DNA from: Flavobacterium sp. UGB4466
Lineage (GTDB): Bacteria; Bacteroidota; Bacteroidia; Flavobacteriales; Flavobacteriaceae
Reading direction: 5' to 3'
Assembly: GCF_903469665.1 (NCBI RefSeq)
Contig: NZ_CAGKLC010000009.1
Span: 1-64,000 of the forward strand
Length of the DNA stretch: 64,000 nucleotides
Both the position numbers and the translations under genes were made by a program. Each line of letters starts with the position of its first letter. Position 1 is the first letter of the stretch. Of the stretch, positions 54,016 to 62,922 are shown piece by piece. The notes under the pieces were generated by a model. The model worked only from the letters and a program-made list of their open reading frames with translations, ran no database searches and was not told where the DNA came from.

Positions 54016-54927
54016 ATGAAAAAAATTATCATCTTTCTTTTTACTACTCTCACTTTTCACAACATTCACGCACAGGAAATTAAAACTTTAACCTATTTCC
54101 AAAACGACACACTCAGACTGGATTTAGATTTATACCTGCCCCAAAAAAAAACAAATGAAAAAACTCCATTAATCTTATTCGCATTTGGAGGAGGTTTTTC
54201 GGGTGGAGAACGAACCAGTGAAAAAGATTTTGGCCTTTTTATGGCGAAAAACGGCTACGCGGTTGCCAGCATCTCCTACAGCCTGTACATGAAAGGAAAA
54301 GATTTTGGCTGTAAAGGCACTTTAACCGAAAAGATAAAAGCAATTCAAATTGGCGTTAGTGATATGTGGCAAGCCACCTCATTTTTAACTGAGAATGCAG
54401 CCCAATACAATCTCGACACCTCAAAATTCTTTATTTCAGGGATCAGCGCAGGTGCCGAAATTGGCTTTCACGCTTCTTTCTGGGATTACAAACTGATGAA
54501 TTTGTACCCAAACAATTTATCTCCTGATTTCAAATATGCCGGTTTCATTGGAGGCTCGGGTGCTATTATGGACATTAATCTAATTACCAAAGAAAAAGCG
54601 ATTCCAATGTTGTTAGCACACGGAAACAACGACGAAACGGTTCCTTACAATGCAGGCTCGCATCGCTCCTGCCTACCAAATGCTTCTGGCTGGCTGATTT
54701 TATTTGGATCTTATGCCGTATACAATCACATGAAAGACTTACACAAAAATATAGAATTGATTACTTTTTGTGGAGGCGGACACGAATTTTCGGGATATTT
54801 ATTTCATGAAGGACAACAATATGTTCTGGATTTTGTAAATAACGTTTTGAAAGGCAAAAAAATCGAATCGCATTTGATTATTCCTTCACAAAAGAAAAGC
54901 CCCGGGAATTATTTGTTTTGTGAATAA
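54016..54927 (+). CDS. Exported alpha/beta hydrolase (carboxylesterase type)
   Basis: 303 aa with a signal peptide (ending IHAQ) from the ATG at 54016; the TATATTTG promoter box at 53948-53955 sits where the longer frame would begin, so that frame's start is excluded. Catalytic features: oxyanion region FAFGGGFSGGERTS, nucleophile Ser144 in GISAGAEIG, and His in GGGHEFSG. Periplasmic or secreted esterase; substrate unknown. Confidence 0.85.
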   Translation: MKKIIIFLFTTLTFHNIHAQEIKTLTYFQNDTLRLDLDLYLPQKKTNEKTPLILFAFGGGFSGGERTSEKDFGLFMAKNGYAVASISYSLYMKGKDFGCKGTLTEKIKAIQIGVSDMWQATSFLTENAAQYNLDTSKFFISGISAGAEIGFHASFWDYKLMNLYPNNLSPDFKYAGFIGGSGAIMDINLITKEKAIPMLLAHGNNDETVPYNAGSHRSCLPNASGWLILFGSYAVYNHMKDLHKNIELITFCGGGHEFSGYLFHEGQQYVLDFVNNVLKGKKIESHLIIPSQKKSPGNYLFCE

Positions 54928-55317
54928 TCATTTCACCCCAATGGGGGTTCTATAAATATTACGTCCCGATGGGACTTATCAATATTTTCTAAGATATATT
55001 GGCTTTTCAAAAAAATCCTGAAATCTAGACATCTTTTGAAACTGCTCCAGCGCAGCACAATATCTCTAACGAATACGATTTCCCAATACCAAAAGCTCCA
55101 ACGGAGCGATATATCCCGGCTAAAATTTATTTCTCCCCAATGAGGGTCCTATAAATATTACGTCACTTCGGAGCTTCTTGAAATTCAAAAAACAAAAGAT
55201 TTTTAACAAACCGCCGAAGCTTACATTTATTTTAAATTGCGAAATCGTTCGTTTAAGGCAAAATAATCTTTTTAAATACCAATAAGTTTAGGTAAATTTG
55301 CGCTTTATTTTTAGAAA
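54928..55317. other. Repeat-rich intergenic stretch
   Basis: 390 bp without a gene, filled with imperfect direct and inverted repeats: CCCCAATGGGGGTTCTATAA (54936-54955) recurs as CCCCAATGAGGGTCCTATAA (55135-55154), both followed by ATATTACGTC, and GCTCC-n-GGAGC type hairpins at about 55043-55058 and 55095-55108. Confidence 0.85.
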
Positions 55318-55851
55318 GTGCAAAAACAAATTATAGTTCTCATTGGTGGCCCGGGAACGGGAAAATCTACTCTAATCAACGAATTGGTAGCTCGTGGCTA
55401 CTGCTGTTACCCTGAAATTTCAAGACAAGTTACACTCGAAGCGCAACAAAGAGGCATCGAGCAATTATTTTTAGAACAACCTTTATTGTTCAGCGAAATG
55501 TTATTGAATGGCCGAATTAAACAATTTGAAAATGCGATTGAAGAACCTCACAATGTAGTTTTTATCGACCGTGGAATTCCCGATGTTGTAGCTTACATGG
55601 ATTACATTAATGATGATTATCCTGAAAGTTTTGTAAAAGCCTGTAAGGATTATAAATATTCAAAAACTTTCATTTTACCGCCATGGGAAGAAATTTACGA
55701 AAGCGACACCGAGCGTTACGAAAATTTTGAGCAGGCCGAAAAAATCCAAAAACACCTTGTTGATACCTATAAAAAATATGGCTACGACTTAATTGAAGTA
55801 CCTAAAGATACGGTTGAAAACAGAATTCTTTATATCTTAGATAAAATTTAG
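55318..55851 (+). CDS. AAA family ATPase (NadR-like P-loop protein)
   Basis: 177 aa with Walker A GGPGTGKST at 9-17 and a likely Walker B region in VVFIDRGIPDVVAY. The start is the GTG at 55318, because Walker A must lie near the N-terminus and no ATG precedes it in frame; TAAATTTG at 55293-55300 gives a promoter just upstream. It resembles the small AAA_28/NadR group. Possibly a nucleotide kinase-like enzyme; function not established. Confidence 0.8.
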   Translation: MQKQIIVLIGGPGTGKSTLINELVARGYCCYPEISRQVTLEAQQRGIEQLFLEQPLLFSEMLLNGRIKQFENAIEEPHNVVFIDRGIPDVVAYMDYINDDYPESFVKACKDYKYSKTFILPPWEEIYESDTERYENFEQAEKIQKHLVDTYKKYGYDLIEVPKDTVENRILYILDKI

Positions 55852-55916
55852 GCAGGCGTTTAAAGTTGCAAAACTAGAAACTGATTTCTAAATTTTTTAA
55901 CTTTAAAACACGACCA

Positions 55917-57812
55917 ATGCCACAAGCACAGGAAATTCTTTCAAAATACTGGAAACACGACAGTTTCAGACCGATGCAAAAGGAGATTATTGACTCTGTT
56001 TTGGACGGTCAGGATACCTTTGCCCTGCTGCCAACAGGTGGAGGAAAATCGATTTGTTTTCAGGTTCCAAGTATGATACTGGAAGGCATTTGCTTAGTCA
56101 TTTCACCTTTGGTTGCTCTTATGAAAGATCAGGTTGCCAACCTGCAGAAACGCAACATAAAAGCTATTGCACTAACAGGAGGTATTCATACCGAAGAAAT
56201 TATAGATCTTCTTGACAATTGCCAATACGGCAATTACAAGTTTTTATATCTTTCTCCCGAAAGACTGCAATCAGACTGGATACTGGAACGCATTAAAAAC
56301 CTTCCGATTAATCTAATTGCAATCGACGAAGCGCATTGTGTTTCACAATGGGGACACGATTTTCGCCCTGCCTATCTGAAAATTTCAGAACTTAAAAAAT
56401 ATTTTTCAAAGATTCCGTTTTTAGCTTTAACTGCAACAGCAACACCCAGAGTCATCGAAGACATTAAAACAGAACTGGGATTAAAAGACCCCGTACTTTT
56501 TCAGCAATCTTTTGAAAGAAAAAATATTGCCTACATGGTTTTTGAAGTCGAAGACAAGCTGTATCGCACCGAACAAATCTTAAAGAAAAACCCGCAGCCC
56601 TCTATTATATATGTACGAAATCGAAAATCGTGCATCAACCTTTCCACTCAATTACAATCATTAGGTTTTACTGCAACCTATTACCATGGCGGACTTTCGG
56701 CTAAAGAAAAAGACAAAAACATGCAGCTTTGGATGTCGGAACAAGCACAGGTTATTGTAGCGACTAATGCGTTTGGAATGGGAATCGACAAAGACAATGT
56801 AAAAACAGTCATTCACACACAACTACCCGAAAACTTAGAAAACTATTATCAGGAATCCGGAAGAGCCGGACGAAATGGAGAAAAAGCTTTTTCGGTATTG
56901 CTCTTTAATAATTCAGATGCCACTCAAACTGAACAGCAGTTTTTAAGCATTCTGCCCGATAAAAAGTTTCTAAAAGCAATGTATATAAAACTCTGTAATT
57001 ATTTTCAAATTGCGTATGGAGAAGGTTTAGACGAGTCCTTTTCTTTTAAACTAAATAACTTTTGCAACAAATACGATTTCCCCACTTTAAAAACATACAA
57101 TGCATTGCAGTTTTTAAACCAACAGGGAATCATTACTTTGTCGCAGGAATTCTCAGAAAAAATTACTTTACAATTTATAATCGAATCCAAAGAGGTGATT
57201 CGATACATGAATCTCAATCCAAACGACGAGGAAATTATATTAGCAATTCTAAGAACTTACCCCGGAGTTTATGACATCAAAACTCCTTTTAATCTTTCGC
57301 TGATTGCAAAAAAATCACACCATACAGAAGAACAGGTTTTATCTCTTTTAGAAAAATTAAAAGAGAAAGAAATTATCGAATACAAAGCCAAAAACAACGA
57401 TTCAACTGTGTTATTTAATGAAGTGCGTGAAGACGAATTAACTATAAATCGCGTTTCTAAATATCTGGAAAAACAGAATGAACTCAAAAAAGAACAACTT
57501 TCTTCCGTCCTCTATTATATAAAAGAAAACAAAACCTGTAAAAACAGATTGATTCTGGATTATTTTGGAGAAGAAACCAACGAAAATTGTGGCGTTTGCT
57601 CCTATTGCATTACGCTAAAAGGCAAAATCACTGAAGCCGATTCGATTGCAGATAAAATTCTGTATTTGCTAAAATCAACCGCTTTGACTTCTAGAGAAAT
57701 TCAGTCTCAAATTAAAATGGATGCCAATGATATTATTTTGGTACTTCAGAAATTATTAGAAAACAATCATATCACCATACTGGCGAACAATAAATACACT
57801 TTAAAATCATAA
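55917..57812 (+). CDS. recQ: RecQ family DNA helicase, zinc cluster at C-terminus
   Basis: 631 aa, ATP-dependent 3'-5' DNA helicase. Helicase lobe 1 has FALLPTGGGKSICFQVPS (Walker A) and DEAHCVSQWGHDFRP; lobe 2 has ATNAFGMGIDKDNV and QESGRAGRNG. The zinc cysteines are C541, C558, C561 and C564, with the same 17-3-3 spacing as E. coli RecQ, but about 180 residues lie between helicase and zinc site instead of none. No HRDC domain. The stop overlaps the fmt start (TAATG). Confidence 0.92.
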   Translation: MPQAQEILSKYWKHDSFRPMQKEIIDSVLDGQDTFALLPTGGGKSICFQVPSMILEGICLVISPLVALMKDQVANLQKRNIKAIALTGGIHTEEIIDLLDNCQYGNYKFLYLSPERLQSDWILERIKNLPINLIAIDEAHCVSQWGHDFRPAYLKISELKKYFSKIPFLALTATATPRVIEDIKTELGLKDPVLFQQSFERKNIAYMVFEVEDKLYRTEQILKKNPQPSIIYVRNRKSCINLSTQLQSLGFTATYYHGGLSAKEKDKNMQLWMSEQAQVIVATNAFGMGIDKDNVKTVIHTQLPENLENYYQESGRAGRNGEKAFSVLLFNNSDATQTEQQFLSILPDKKFLKAMYIKLCNYFQIAYGEGLDESFSFKLNNFCNKYDFPTLKTYNALQFLNQQGIITLSQEFSEKITLQFIIESKEVIRYMNLNPNDEEIILAILRTYPGVYDIKTPFNLSLIAKKSHHTEEQVLSLLEKLKEKEIIEYKAKNNDSTVLFNEVREDELTINRVSKYLEKQNELKKEQLSSVLYYIKENKTCKNRLILDYFGEETNENCGVCSYCITLKGKITEADSIADKILYLLKSTALTSREIQSQIKMDANDIILVLQKLLENNHITILANNKYTLKS

Positions 57813-58759
57813 TGGAAAAATTGAGAATTATTTTCATGGGGACTCCCGAATTTGCTGTCGGCATTTTGGACACCATTCTTAAAAACAACTACGATGTTGT
57901 GGGTATAATTACTGCGGCAGACAAACCTGCAGGACGCGGACAAAAAATAAAATACTCAGCAGTAAAAGAATATGCATTGGCAAATAACCTTACGTTACTT
58001 CAGCCAACAAACTTAAAAGACGAGACTTTTTTAGCGGAGTTAAAAGCGCTGAATGCAAATTTACAAATTGTAGTTGCCTTCAGAATGCTTCCAAAAGTCG
58101 TCTGGGAAATGCCGGAATTTGGAACATTTAACCTTCACGCTTCTTTATTACCAAATTACCGTGGTGCCGCACCAATTAACTGGGCCATTATTAACGGAGA
58201 AACCAAAACTGGAGTCACCACCTTCTTTATCGATGACAAAATAGATACCGGAGCAATGATCCTGAATTCGGAAATTGCAATTGAGCCGGAAGAAAATGCC
58301 GGACAATTACACGACCGACTTATGGCATTAGGAAGCGAAACTGTTATTGACACTTTAAAAGTTATTGAAAGCAGAAATGTAAAAACTACCATTCAGGAAG
58401 ACACCGCCGAAATAAAAACCGCTTACAAATTAAACAAAGAAAACTGCAAAATCGACTGGACCAAATCCGGTGCCGAAATCAACAATCTCATTCGCGGTTT
58501 AAGTCCGTATCCTGCATCCTGGTGCTTTTTAAAAGACAGAGAAGAAGAACAAACCATCAAAATATATGAGGCAAAACTGCTTCCTGAGACACATTCTCAC
58601 GAAGCTGGAAGTCTGATTTGCAGCAAAAAAGAAATCAAAGTTGCAGTTAAAGATGGTTACATTCAACTTTTGAGTTTACAGCTGCCCGGAAAAAAAAGAA
58701 TGCAGGTAGCAGAATTACTCAATGGAATCACTTTTTCTGAAAGTGCCAAAGTCTATTAA
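57812..58759 (+). CDS. fmt: Methionyl-tRNA formyltransferase
   Basis: 315 aa, formylates initiator Met-tRNA. Landmarks: RIIFMGTPEFAVGIL at the N-terminus, catalytic-site FNLHASLLPNYRGAAPINWA with the HxSLLP motif, GVTTFFIDDKIDTGAMI, and the C-terminal anticodon-stem-binding part (about 205-315). Its ATG shares the A of the recQ stop codon, so the two are co-transcribed. Confidence 0.97.
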   Translation: MEKLRIIFMGTPEFAVGILDTILKNNYDVVGIITAADKPAGRGQKIKYSAVKEYALANNLTLLQPTNLKDETFLAELKALNANLQIVVAFRMLPKVVWEMPEFGTFNLHASLLPNYRGAAPINWAIINGETKTGVTTFFIDDKIDTGAMILNSEIAIEPEENAGQLHDRLMALGSETVIDTLKVIESRNVKTTIQEDTAEIKTAYKLNKENCKIDWTKSGAEINNLIRGLSPYPASWCFLKDREEEQTIKIYEAKLLPETHSHEAGSLICSKKEIKVAVKDGYIQLLSLQLPGKKRMQVAELLNGITFSESAKVY

Positions 58760-58865
58760 GGTCAATAAAACAGGGGTTTCTACCTGATTTTGACCAACTA
58801 ACGCTCTGCTTTATGAACAAAAAAAGCAAGTTATTAACAATTTTTACTAAAAATAAAGAAAACAC

Positions 58866-58895
58866 TTGCAAGGAACGGATTTCCTATTAAATTTG
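58866..58895 (+). promoter_or_regulatory. Promoter of the HU gene
   Basis: TTG at 58866-58868, spacer 19 nt, TAAATTTG at 58888-58895. Confidence 0.8.
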
Positions 58896-58938
58896 TGTAT
58901 TAACAATTTTTTTTAACCAACAATTAATAACTAATATT

Positions 58939-59211
58939 ATGAACAAATCAGAATTAATCGATGCTATCGCTGCTGATGCAGGAATCACAAAAGCTGCGGC
59001 AAAATTAGCTTTAGAGTCATTTTTAGGGAACGTAGGAGCTACTCTAAAGAAAGGTGGGAGAGTTTCATTAGTAGGTTTTGGATCATGGTCTGTATCTGCT
59101 AGAGCTGCAAGAGACGGTAGAAACCCACAAACAGGAAAAACTATTCAAATCGCTGCGAAAAATGTTGTAAAATTCAAAGCTGGAGCTGAATTAGAAGGTG
59201 CAGTGAACTAA
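58939..59211 (+). CDS. hup: HU family DNA-binding protein
   Basis: 90 aa nucleoid protein that bends DNA. MNKSELIDAIAADAGITKAA at the start, GFGSWSVSARAARDGRNPQTG and KTIQIAAKNVVKFKAGAEL follow, all typical of HU. It has its own promoter and terminator, as expected for a highly expressed single gene. Confidence 0.97.
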   Translation: MNKSELIDAIAADAGITKAAAKLALESFLGNVGATLKKGGRVSLVGFGSWSVSARAARDGRNPQTGKTIQIAAKNVVKFKAGAELEGAVN

Positions 59212-59242
59212 GTAAGAAAGTTCTCTAAACTAATAATATAAT

Positions 59243-59273
59243 CAAAACCCTTCTTATGAAGGGTTTTTTTTTG
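59243..59273 (+). terminator. Terminator of the HU gene
   Basis: AAAACCCTTC-TTAT-GAAGGGTTTT hairpin with a long T-run. Confidence 0.9.
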
Positions 59274-59339
59274 CGCTTCAACGATTTTATTTGGGATTTT
59301 AGAAATTTTATGATTAAATTTAATAAAAATTGTAGCCGT

Positions 59340-59900
59340 ATGATTTCAGAAAAATTAAAAAAAGGACACCTGCTTATTGCCGAGCCTTCTATAATTGGAG
59401 ATTTATCATTTAATAGATCGGTAATTTTATTAGCAGACCATAACAAAGAAGGATCAATAGGATTTATCATTAATAAACCTTTAAAGTACACTATTAATGA
59501 CCTGATTCCTGAGATTGAAGCCTCTTTCAAGATATATAACGGAGGTCCTGTTGAACAGGACAACCTTTATTTTATTCACAATATTCCAGAGTTAATCCCG
59601 AATAGTGTTGAGATTTCTAATGGAATTTATTGGGGAGGTGATTTTGAATCGACCAAGGACTTAATAAACAACGGATCTATCAGTAAAAATAACATTCGTT
59701 TTTTCTTAGGGTATACCGGTTGGGATGAAAATCAGCTTGAGAATGAAATGCAGGGGAACTCCTGGATTATTGCCGATAATAATTATAAAAATAAAATTAT
59801 CGGAAAATCAACCACCCATTTCTGGAAAGAGCAAATCATTGAACTTGGAGGCGATTACCTTATCTGGTCAAATGCACCTGAAAATCCATATCTGAATTAA
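59340..59900 (+). CDS. YqgE/AlgH family protein
   Basis: 186 aa from the ATG at 59340; family members begin ISEKLKKGHLLIAEPSIIGD just here, and the frame above it runs through the HU terminator. Core motifs: SVILLADHNKEGSIGFIINK, NGGPVEQDNLYFIH, RFFLGYTGWDENQLENE. Cytosolic protein of unknown function, often near hup. Stop overlaps the convergent pabC-like gene by 4 nt. Confidence 0.92.
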   Translation: MISEKLKKGHLLIAEPSIIGDLSFNRSVILLADHNKEGSIGFIINKPLKYTINDLIPEIEASFKIYNGGPVEQDNLYFIHNIPELIPNSVEISNGIYWGGDFESTKDLINNGSISKNNIRFFLGYTGWDENQLENEMQGNSWIIADNNYKNKIIGKSTTHFWKEQIIELGGDYLIWSNAPENPYLN

Positions 59901-60736
59901 TTTTCAGAAATGGATTCATTCAGCTTTTGTAACAACAGCTGAGCCAAATTACTTGTAAAGTCCTTTTTTCGATATTTCGTGATCGGCTGTATCCCCATGA
60001 TCACATTAGTCAGAAATAACTCATCAGCTTTTTGAAGATCAAATGGTGAAATTATTTCCTCCACTACTTCTATGCCCTCTACTTTTTTAGCCAAAGCTAA
60101 AATCTGCTTGCGCATCACACCGTTCAGACAACCTTCAGAAACCGGTGGAGTTATAAGTTTTTTACCCATAACCATAAATAAATTCCCCTGTAATACCTCA
60201 ACTACATTTTTTGTATCGTTAAGTAAAATACAATTGGCCAGACCATTTTCATGAGCAAAAACACTTCCGGTAACATTTATCATCTTATTAGTAGTTTTGA
60301 TCGACGACAACAATTGCTTCGTCACATAAAAATCTTTATACAAATCCACTTCGTATTCAGCTGAATTTAAAGCATATAAAACATCTTCAAGTACTGTTGC
60401 ATGAATCAAATACGAAACCTCATTTGTTTTAGGCAAATAAAGTCCGCCCTCTTTTCTAAAAACAGTAATTCTGGCTCTGGCTGATGCCGAAATTCCTTTT
60501 TGCTGAACGAGGTTTAAAATCTGCTCTTCAAAATATTCCATGGTAAAATTCATCGGAATTTCCATTCGAACCACACGCATGGAAGCCATTAATCTGAAAT
60601 AATGATCTTCTAGGAACAAGATTTTATTATTGATAATTTTTACTGTTTCAAAAACACCATCTCCGTATAAAAATGCGCGGTTTTGAGTTAATATATTATC
60701 TTCTTCTGCTACTATATTTCCGTTAAAATTAATCAT
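59897..60736 (-). CDS. Aminotransferase class IV (4-amino-4-deoxychorismate lyase-like)
   Basis: 279-aa fold-type IV PLP enzyme. AFLYGDGVFETVK at the N-terminus, catalytic Lys in SIKTTNKMIN, and EVLQGNLFMV for PLP phosphate contact. The lyase PabC makes p-aminobenzoate for folate; branched-chain and D-amino-acid aminotransferases share the fold, so PabC is probable but not certain. A TATATTTG box (60770-60763) and an overlapping hairpin lie just upstream of the ATG. Confidence 0.84.
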   Translation of the reverse strand: MINFNGNIVAEEDNILTQNRAFLYGDGVFETVKIINNKILFLEDHYFRLMASMRVVRMEIPMNFTMEYFEEQILNLVQQKGISASARARITVFRKEGGLYLPKTNEVSYLIHATVLEDVLYALNSAEYEVDLYKDFYVTKQLLSSIKTTNKMINVTGSVFAHENGLANCILLNDTKNVVEVLQGNLFMVMGKKLITPPVSEGCLNGVMRKQILALAKKVEGIEVVEEIISPFDLQKADELFLTNVIMGIQPITKYRKKDFTSNLAQLLLQKLNESISEN

Positions 60737-60739
60737 AAA

Positions 60740-60762
60740 AAAACCCTGAATTTTGTTCAGGG
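60740..60762 (-). terminator. Terminator of the START-like gene, at the pabC-like start
   Basis: Minus strand CCCTGAA-CAAAA-TTCAGGG then seven T; the T-run abuts the ATG of the next gene and the hairpin overlaps its predicted transcription start. Confidence 0.75.
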
Positions 60763-60790
60763 CAAATATAAGGTATAAAATAGAATTTTA

Positions 60791-61183
60791 CTAAACAGAT
60801 CCAATAAGATGTTTCAGGTCTGAGATCTGATTCTCCCACAGTTGTTTAGCTTCTCCTACTTCTTCTTTATCAGCGAAATCAACTACCATTAACGATACGT
60901 CTTTGGTAAGTTCATCAACCAGAATATGCAATTCAAAAAAATACTCCGTGTCTTTACTACTTTCATCCACCCATTTGAATTTGACTTTTTCACCTGTTTT
61001 TTTGGAAGCCAAACGTGCTTTTTCCTGTGAGTCATTCCAGATAAAAGTAAAAAATTCTCCTCTTGAATTCACATTATCAGCAAACCATTCTGATAATCCT
61101 GACGGAGTTGATATATATTGATACAATAGTTGCGGCGAAGAATTGATCGGAAACTCGATTTCGTAACGTATTTTTGGATCCAT
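60791..61183 (-). CDS. START-like domain protein (AHSA1/SRPBCC type)
   Basis: 130-aa small soluble ligand-binding fold: YEIEFPINSSPQLLYQYIST, then LSEWFADNV and the C-terminal helix EAKQLWENQISDLKHLI, as in SRPBCC/START-like proteins. Might bind a hydrophobic ligand or act on Hsp90-like partners; function unknown. It is upstream of the pabC-like gene, separated by a terminator. Confidence 0.82.
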   Translation of the reverse strand: MDPKIRYEIEFPINSSPQLLYQYISTPSGLSEWFADNVNSRGEFFTFIWNDSQEKARLASKKTGEKVKFKWVDESSKDTEYFFELHILVDELTKDVSLMVVDFADKEEVGEAKQLWENQISDLKHLIGSV

Positions 61184-61271
61184 GTGCTACTTTTAATTTT
61201 TTTGGAAATATAAGAATATATGTCCAAAAACAACACATTTTTAAAAATATTTTTTTTTCTTCATTTTATGC

Positions 61272-61301
61272 TTGTATGCTTTAATATTATTTCTATCTTT
61301 G
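61272..61301 (+). promoter_or_regulatory. Promoter of tRNA-Met
   Basis: TTG at 61272-61274, spacer 19 nt, TATCTTTG at 61294-61301. Confidence 0.8.
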
Positions 61302-61338
61302 CACCCGCAATGAGGAACACGGTTCTACTTGCAGTCTT

Positions 61339-61412
61339 GGCGAGGTAGCTCAGTTGGTTAGAGCGCAGGATTCATAACCCTGAGGTCACGGGTTCAATTC
61401 CCGTCCTCGCTA
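61339..61412 (+). tRNA. tRNA-Met (CAT), elongator-like
   Basis: 74-nt cloverleaf: acceptor GGCGAGG/CCTCGCT with a G1-U72 wobble, D-arm GCTCAGTTGGTTAGAGC, anticodon loop TTCATAA (anticodon CAT), T-arm ACGGGTTCAATTCCCGT. The anticodon stem CAGGA/CCCTG has an A-C mismatch at 31-39. The D-arm and the lack of the initiator's three G-C pairs point to the elongator Met tRNA; a lysidine-modified Ile tRNA (also CAT) is an alternative. CCA is not encoded. Confidence 0.93.
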
Positions 61413-61420
61413 CAAAAAAT

Positions 61421-61457
61421 AAACCCCTAATCATCAATTGATTAGGGGTTTTTATTT
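61421..61457 (+). terminator. Terminator of tRNA-Met
   Basis: AAACCCCTAATCA ... TGATTAGGGGTTT with a T-run. Confidence 0.9.
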
Positions 61458-61637
61458 AAATTTACACCCTCTCTAACCAGTTGATTTAGAATGAGGAAAT
61501 TAAAAAAAGCAACTGGAATTCGAACAATGTAAACAATACGACAGCGGACTTCAGACTTTATACTTCTTCTTTTTTTATAAGAAAAGTATGCGGACAGTTC
61601 AGAATAGTATTTTATAAGCTAAATCATTTATAAAAAC

Positions 61638-61895
61638 ATGGATATAGTTAAATTTAAAATCACGTCAAAAACGATAAAAGTAGAAGTACGCAATTCGAAT
61701 AACTACGTTTTTAATTTCAACACTGCTTTAGAGATTGAAAAAGAAGACAGAGAGGTTTTATTAAGACTGTACAATGCCCTGGACCTTCTTTTTAAAAAAG
61801 AAACTCATCCTGAGATTAAAAACTATATTTCACCTAATCAAACTAACATTTTGGATCAGATTTCTGCTGCTGATAATCTGGAGCAGGAAAAATAA
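61638..61895 (+). CDS. Small hypothetical protein
   Basis: 85 aa, acidic to neutral, no signal peptide, no Cys. N-terminal beta-like stretch (IVKFKITSKTIKVEVRNSNN) then helices with LLRLYNALDLLFKKE. I do not recognise a family. No clear promoter box upstream. It could be a real small gene; coding likelihood rests mainly on reading-frame composition. Confidence 0.55.
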   Translation: MDIVKFKITSKTIKVEVRNSNNYVFNFNTALEIEKEDREVLLRLYNALDLLFKKETHPEIKNYISPNQTNILDQISAADNLEQEK

Positions 61896-62304
61896 ACCAT
61901 CGTTAGTATATCATTGAAAATTTATTTTCTAAAAAGAGGAAGTCTGCACACCGTGAGATTTTCTCTTTTTTTTTGTTTTTTTGTTAGATTCTAAACAATT
62001 TCAGAACATCCAAATTCTAATCTCCGGCTTTTGTTATTCAAAAATAACTTCTCCAAAACCTTAATCTGAGGCTCACACTGTCTTTTACGAGACGAAAATC
62101 AAAAACTTACTTCAAAATCCAAACCAAAATCAGGTATTTCTACTTAGTGAATTCATCTATTAAAAAACGATTTTTGTTGCGAATTACGTGAAACCGTAAG
62201 TTATTCTCTGAAAACTGATATAACTTAGCGTATTAAAAAGAATAAAAATCACAAAAAGAAAACTATAATACTTAACCATAAAATAAAAACCAAAAAAACG
62301 AACC
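61896..62304. other. Intergenic stretch, little structure
   Basis: 409 bp without a gene. A weak hairpin with AAAAAGAG/CTCTTTTT arms at 61931-61970 and a T-run could terminate the small gene. Nothing else stands out. Confidence 0.5.
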
Positions 62305-62745
62305 ATGGAAAAACTTTGGTGTTGGCGTTGCAAAACAGAAGTTCCTATGTTACATACAGAAGAATATCAAATTGCAACTAAACTCTATCGTAATGGCTTT
62401 GAACATGGAAAATGTAATATGACCAGAACAGAGCGATTCAGTGAACTTCTAAATTACTATAAAGAACTAACCGGATTTAAAGAAACCAATCCCAATGCTA
62501 TTATGCATCATCGAATTGATCTTTACGGTCCGCCTTGTGAATGTTGTTCTAAACCTTACCGAACTCCTCAGGCAAAATTTTGTGCAGCCTGTGGACACAA
62601 AAGAACAGCTACAGTAACCAACAGTAATCACACCTTTACAGAGGAGGAACAAAAATGGTGGCAAAAACTACTGGAATCAAACACCATTAGTCAGCCAGTG
62701 CTTGCTGTTAGTACTTTAATTGCAAAACTGGATTTAAATTTATAA
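62305..62745 (+). CDS. Hypothetical protein with two cysteine pairs (zinc-ribbon-like)
   Basis: 146 aa. C6 and C9 (WCWRC) form one pair, and C78, C81 with C93, C96 (CECC..FCAACGHKR) form a treble/zinc-ribbon-like site, so up to two zinc sites. The middle (about 40-65) is helical (RFSELLNYYKELTGF), and a helix-rich C-terminus has FTEEEQKWWQKLLE. No signal peptide, so cytosolic. I recognise no named family; the ribbon suggests nucleic-acid or protein binding. Confidence 0.65.
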   Translation: MEKLWCWRCKTEVPMLHTEEYQIATKLYRNGFEHGKCNMTRTERFSELLNYYKELTGFKETNPNAIMHHRIDLYGPPCECCSKPYRTPQAKFCAACGHKRTATVTNSNHTFTEEEQKWWQKLLESNTISQPVLAVSTLIAKLDLNL

Positions 62746-62922
62746 AAATCAAAAAAACGAAATCAATCCTGGAATCCATTTTTAGTTGTACTAAAAGTGG
62801 ATTTTCTGCTTTCAGGAATATACAGCTGTTTTTTTAATGTAAAAAATGCGTTAAAATAGCTTTCGGACAACAATTCTTCGACAATTAAAAATACTTTTGT
62901 GAGAACGAAAACACACATTGGT

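Noticed and set aside
59256-59339. N-terminal extension of YqgE
   Set aside because: It runs through the HU terminator, and family members begin at the ATG at 59340.
59225-59563. Minus-strand frame under YqgE
   Set aside because: It is a shadow of the real gene, with no start context or family features.
61339-61412. Initiator tRNA-fMet
   Set aside because: It lacks the three G-C pairs of the initiator anticodon stem and has an elongator-type D-arm.
62899-62922. GTG start of the DUF6642-like gene
   Set aside because: The TACTTTTG promoter box covers this position; the ATG at 62923 is better placed.
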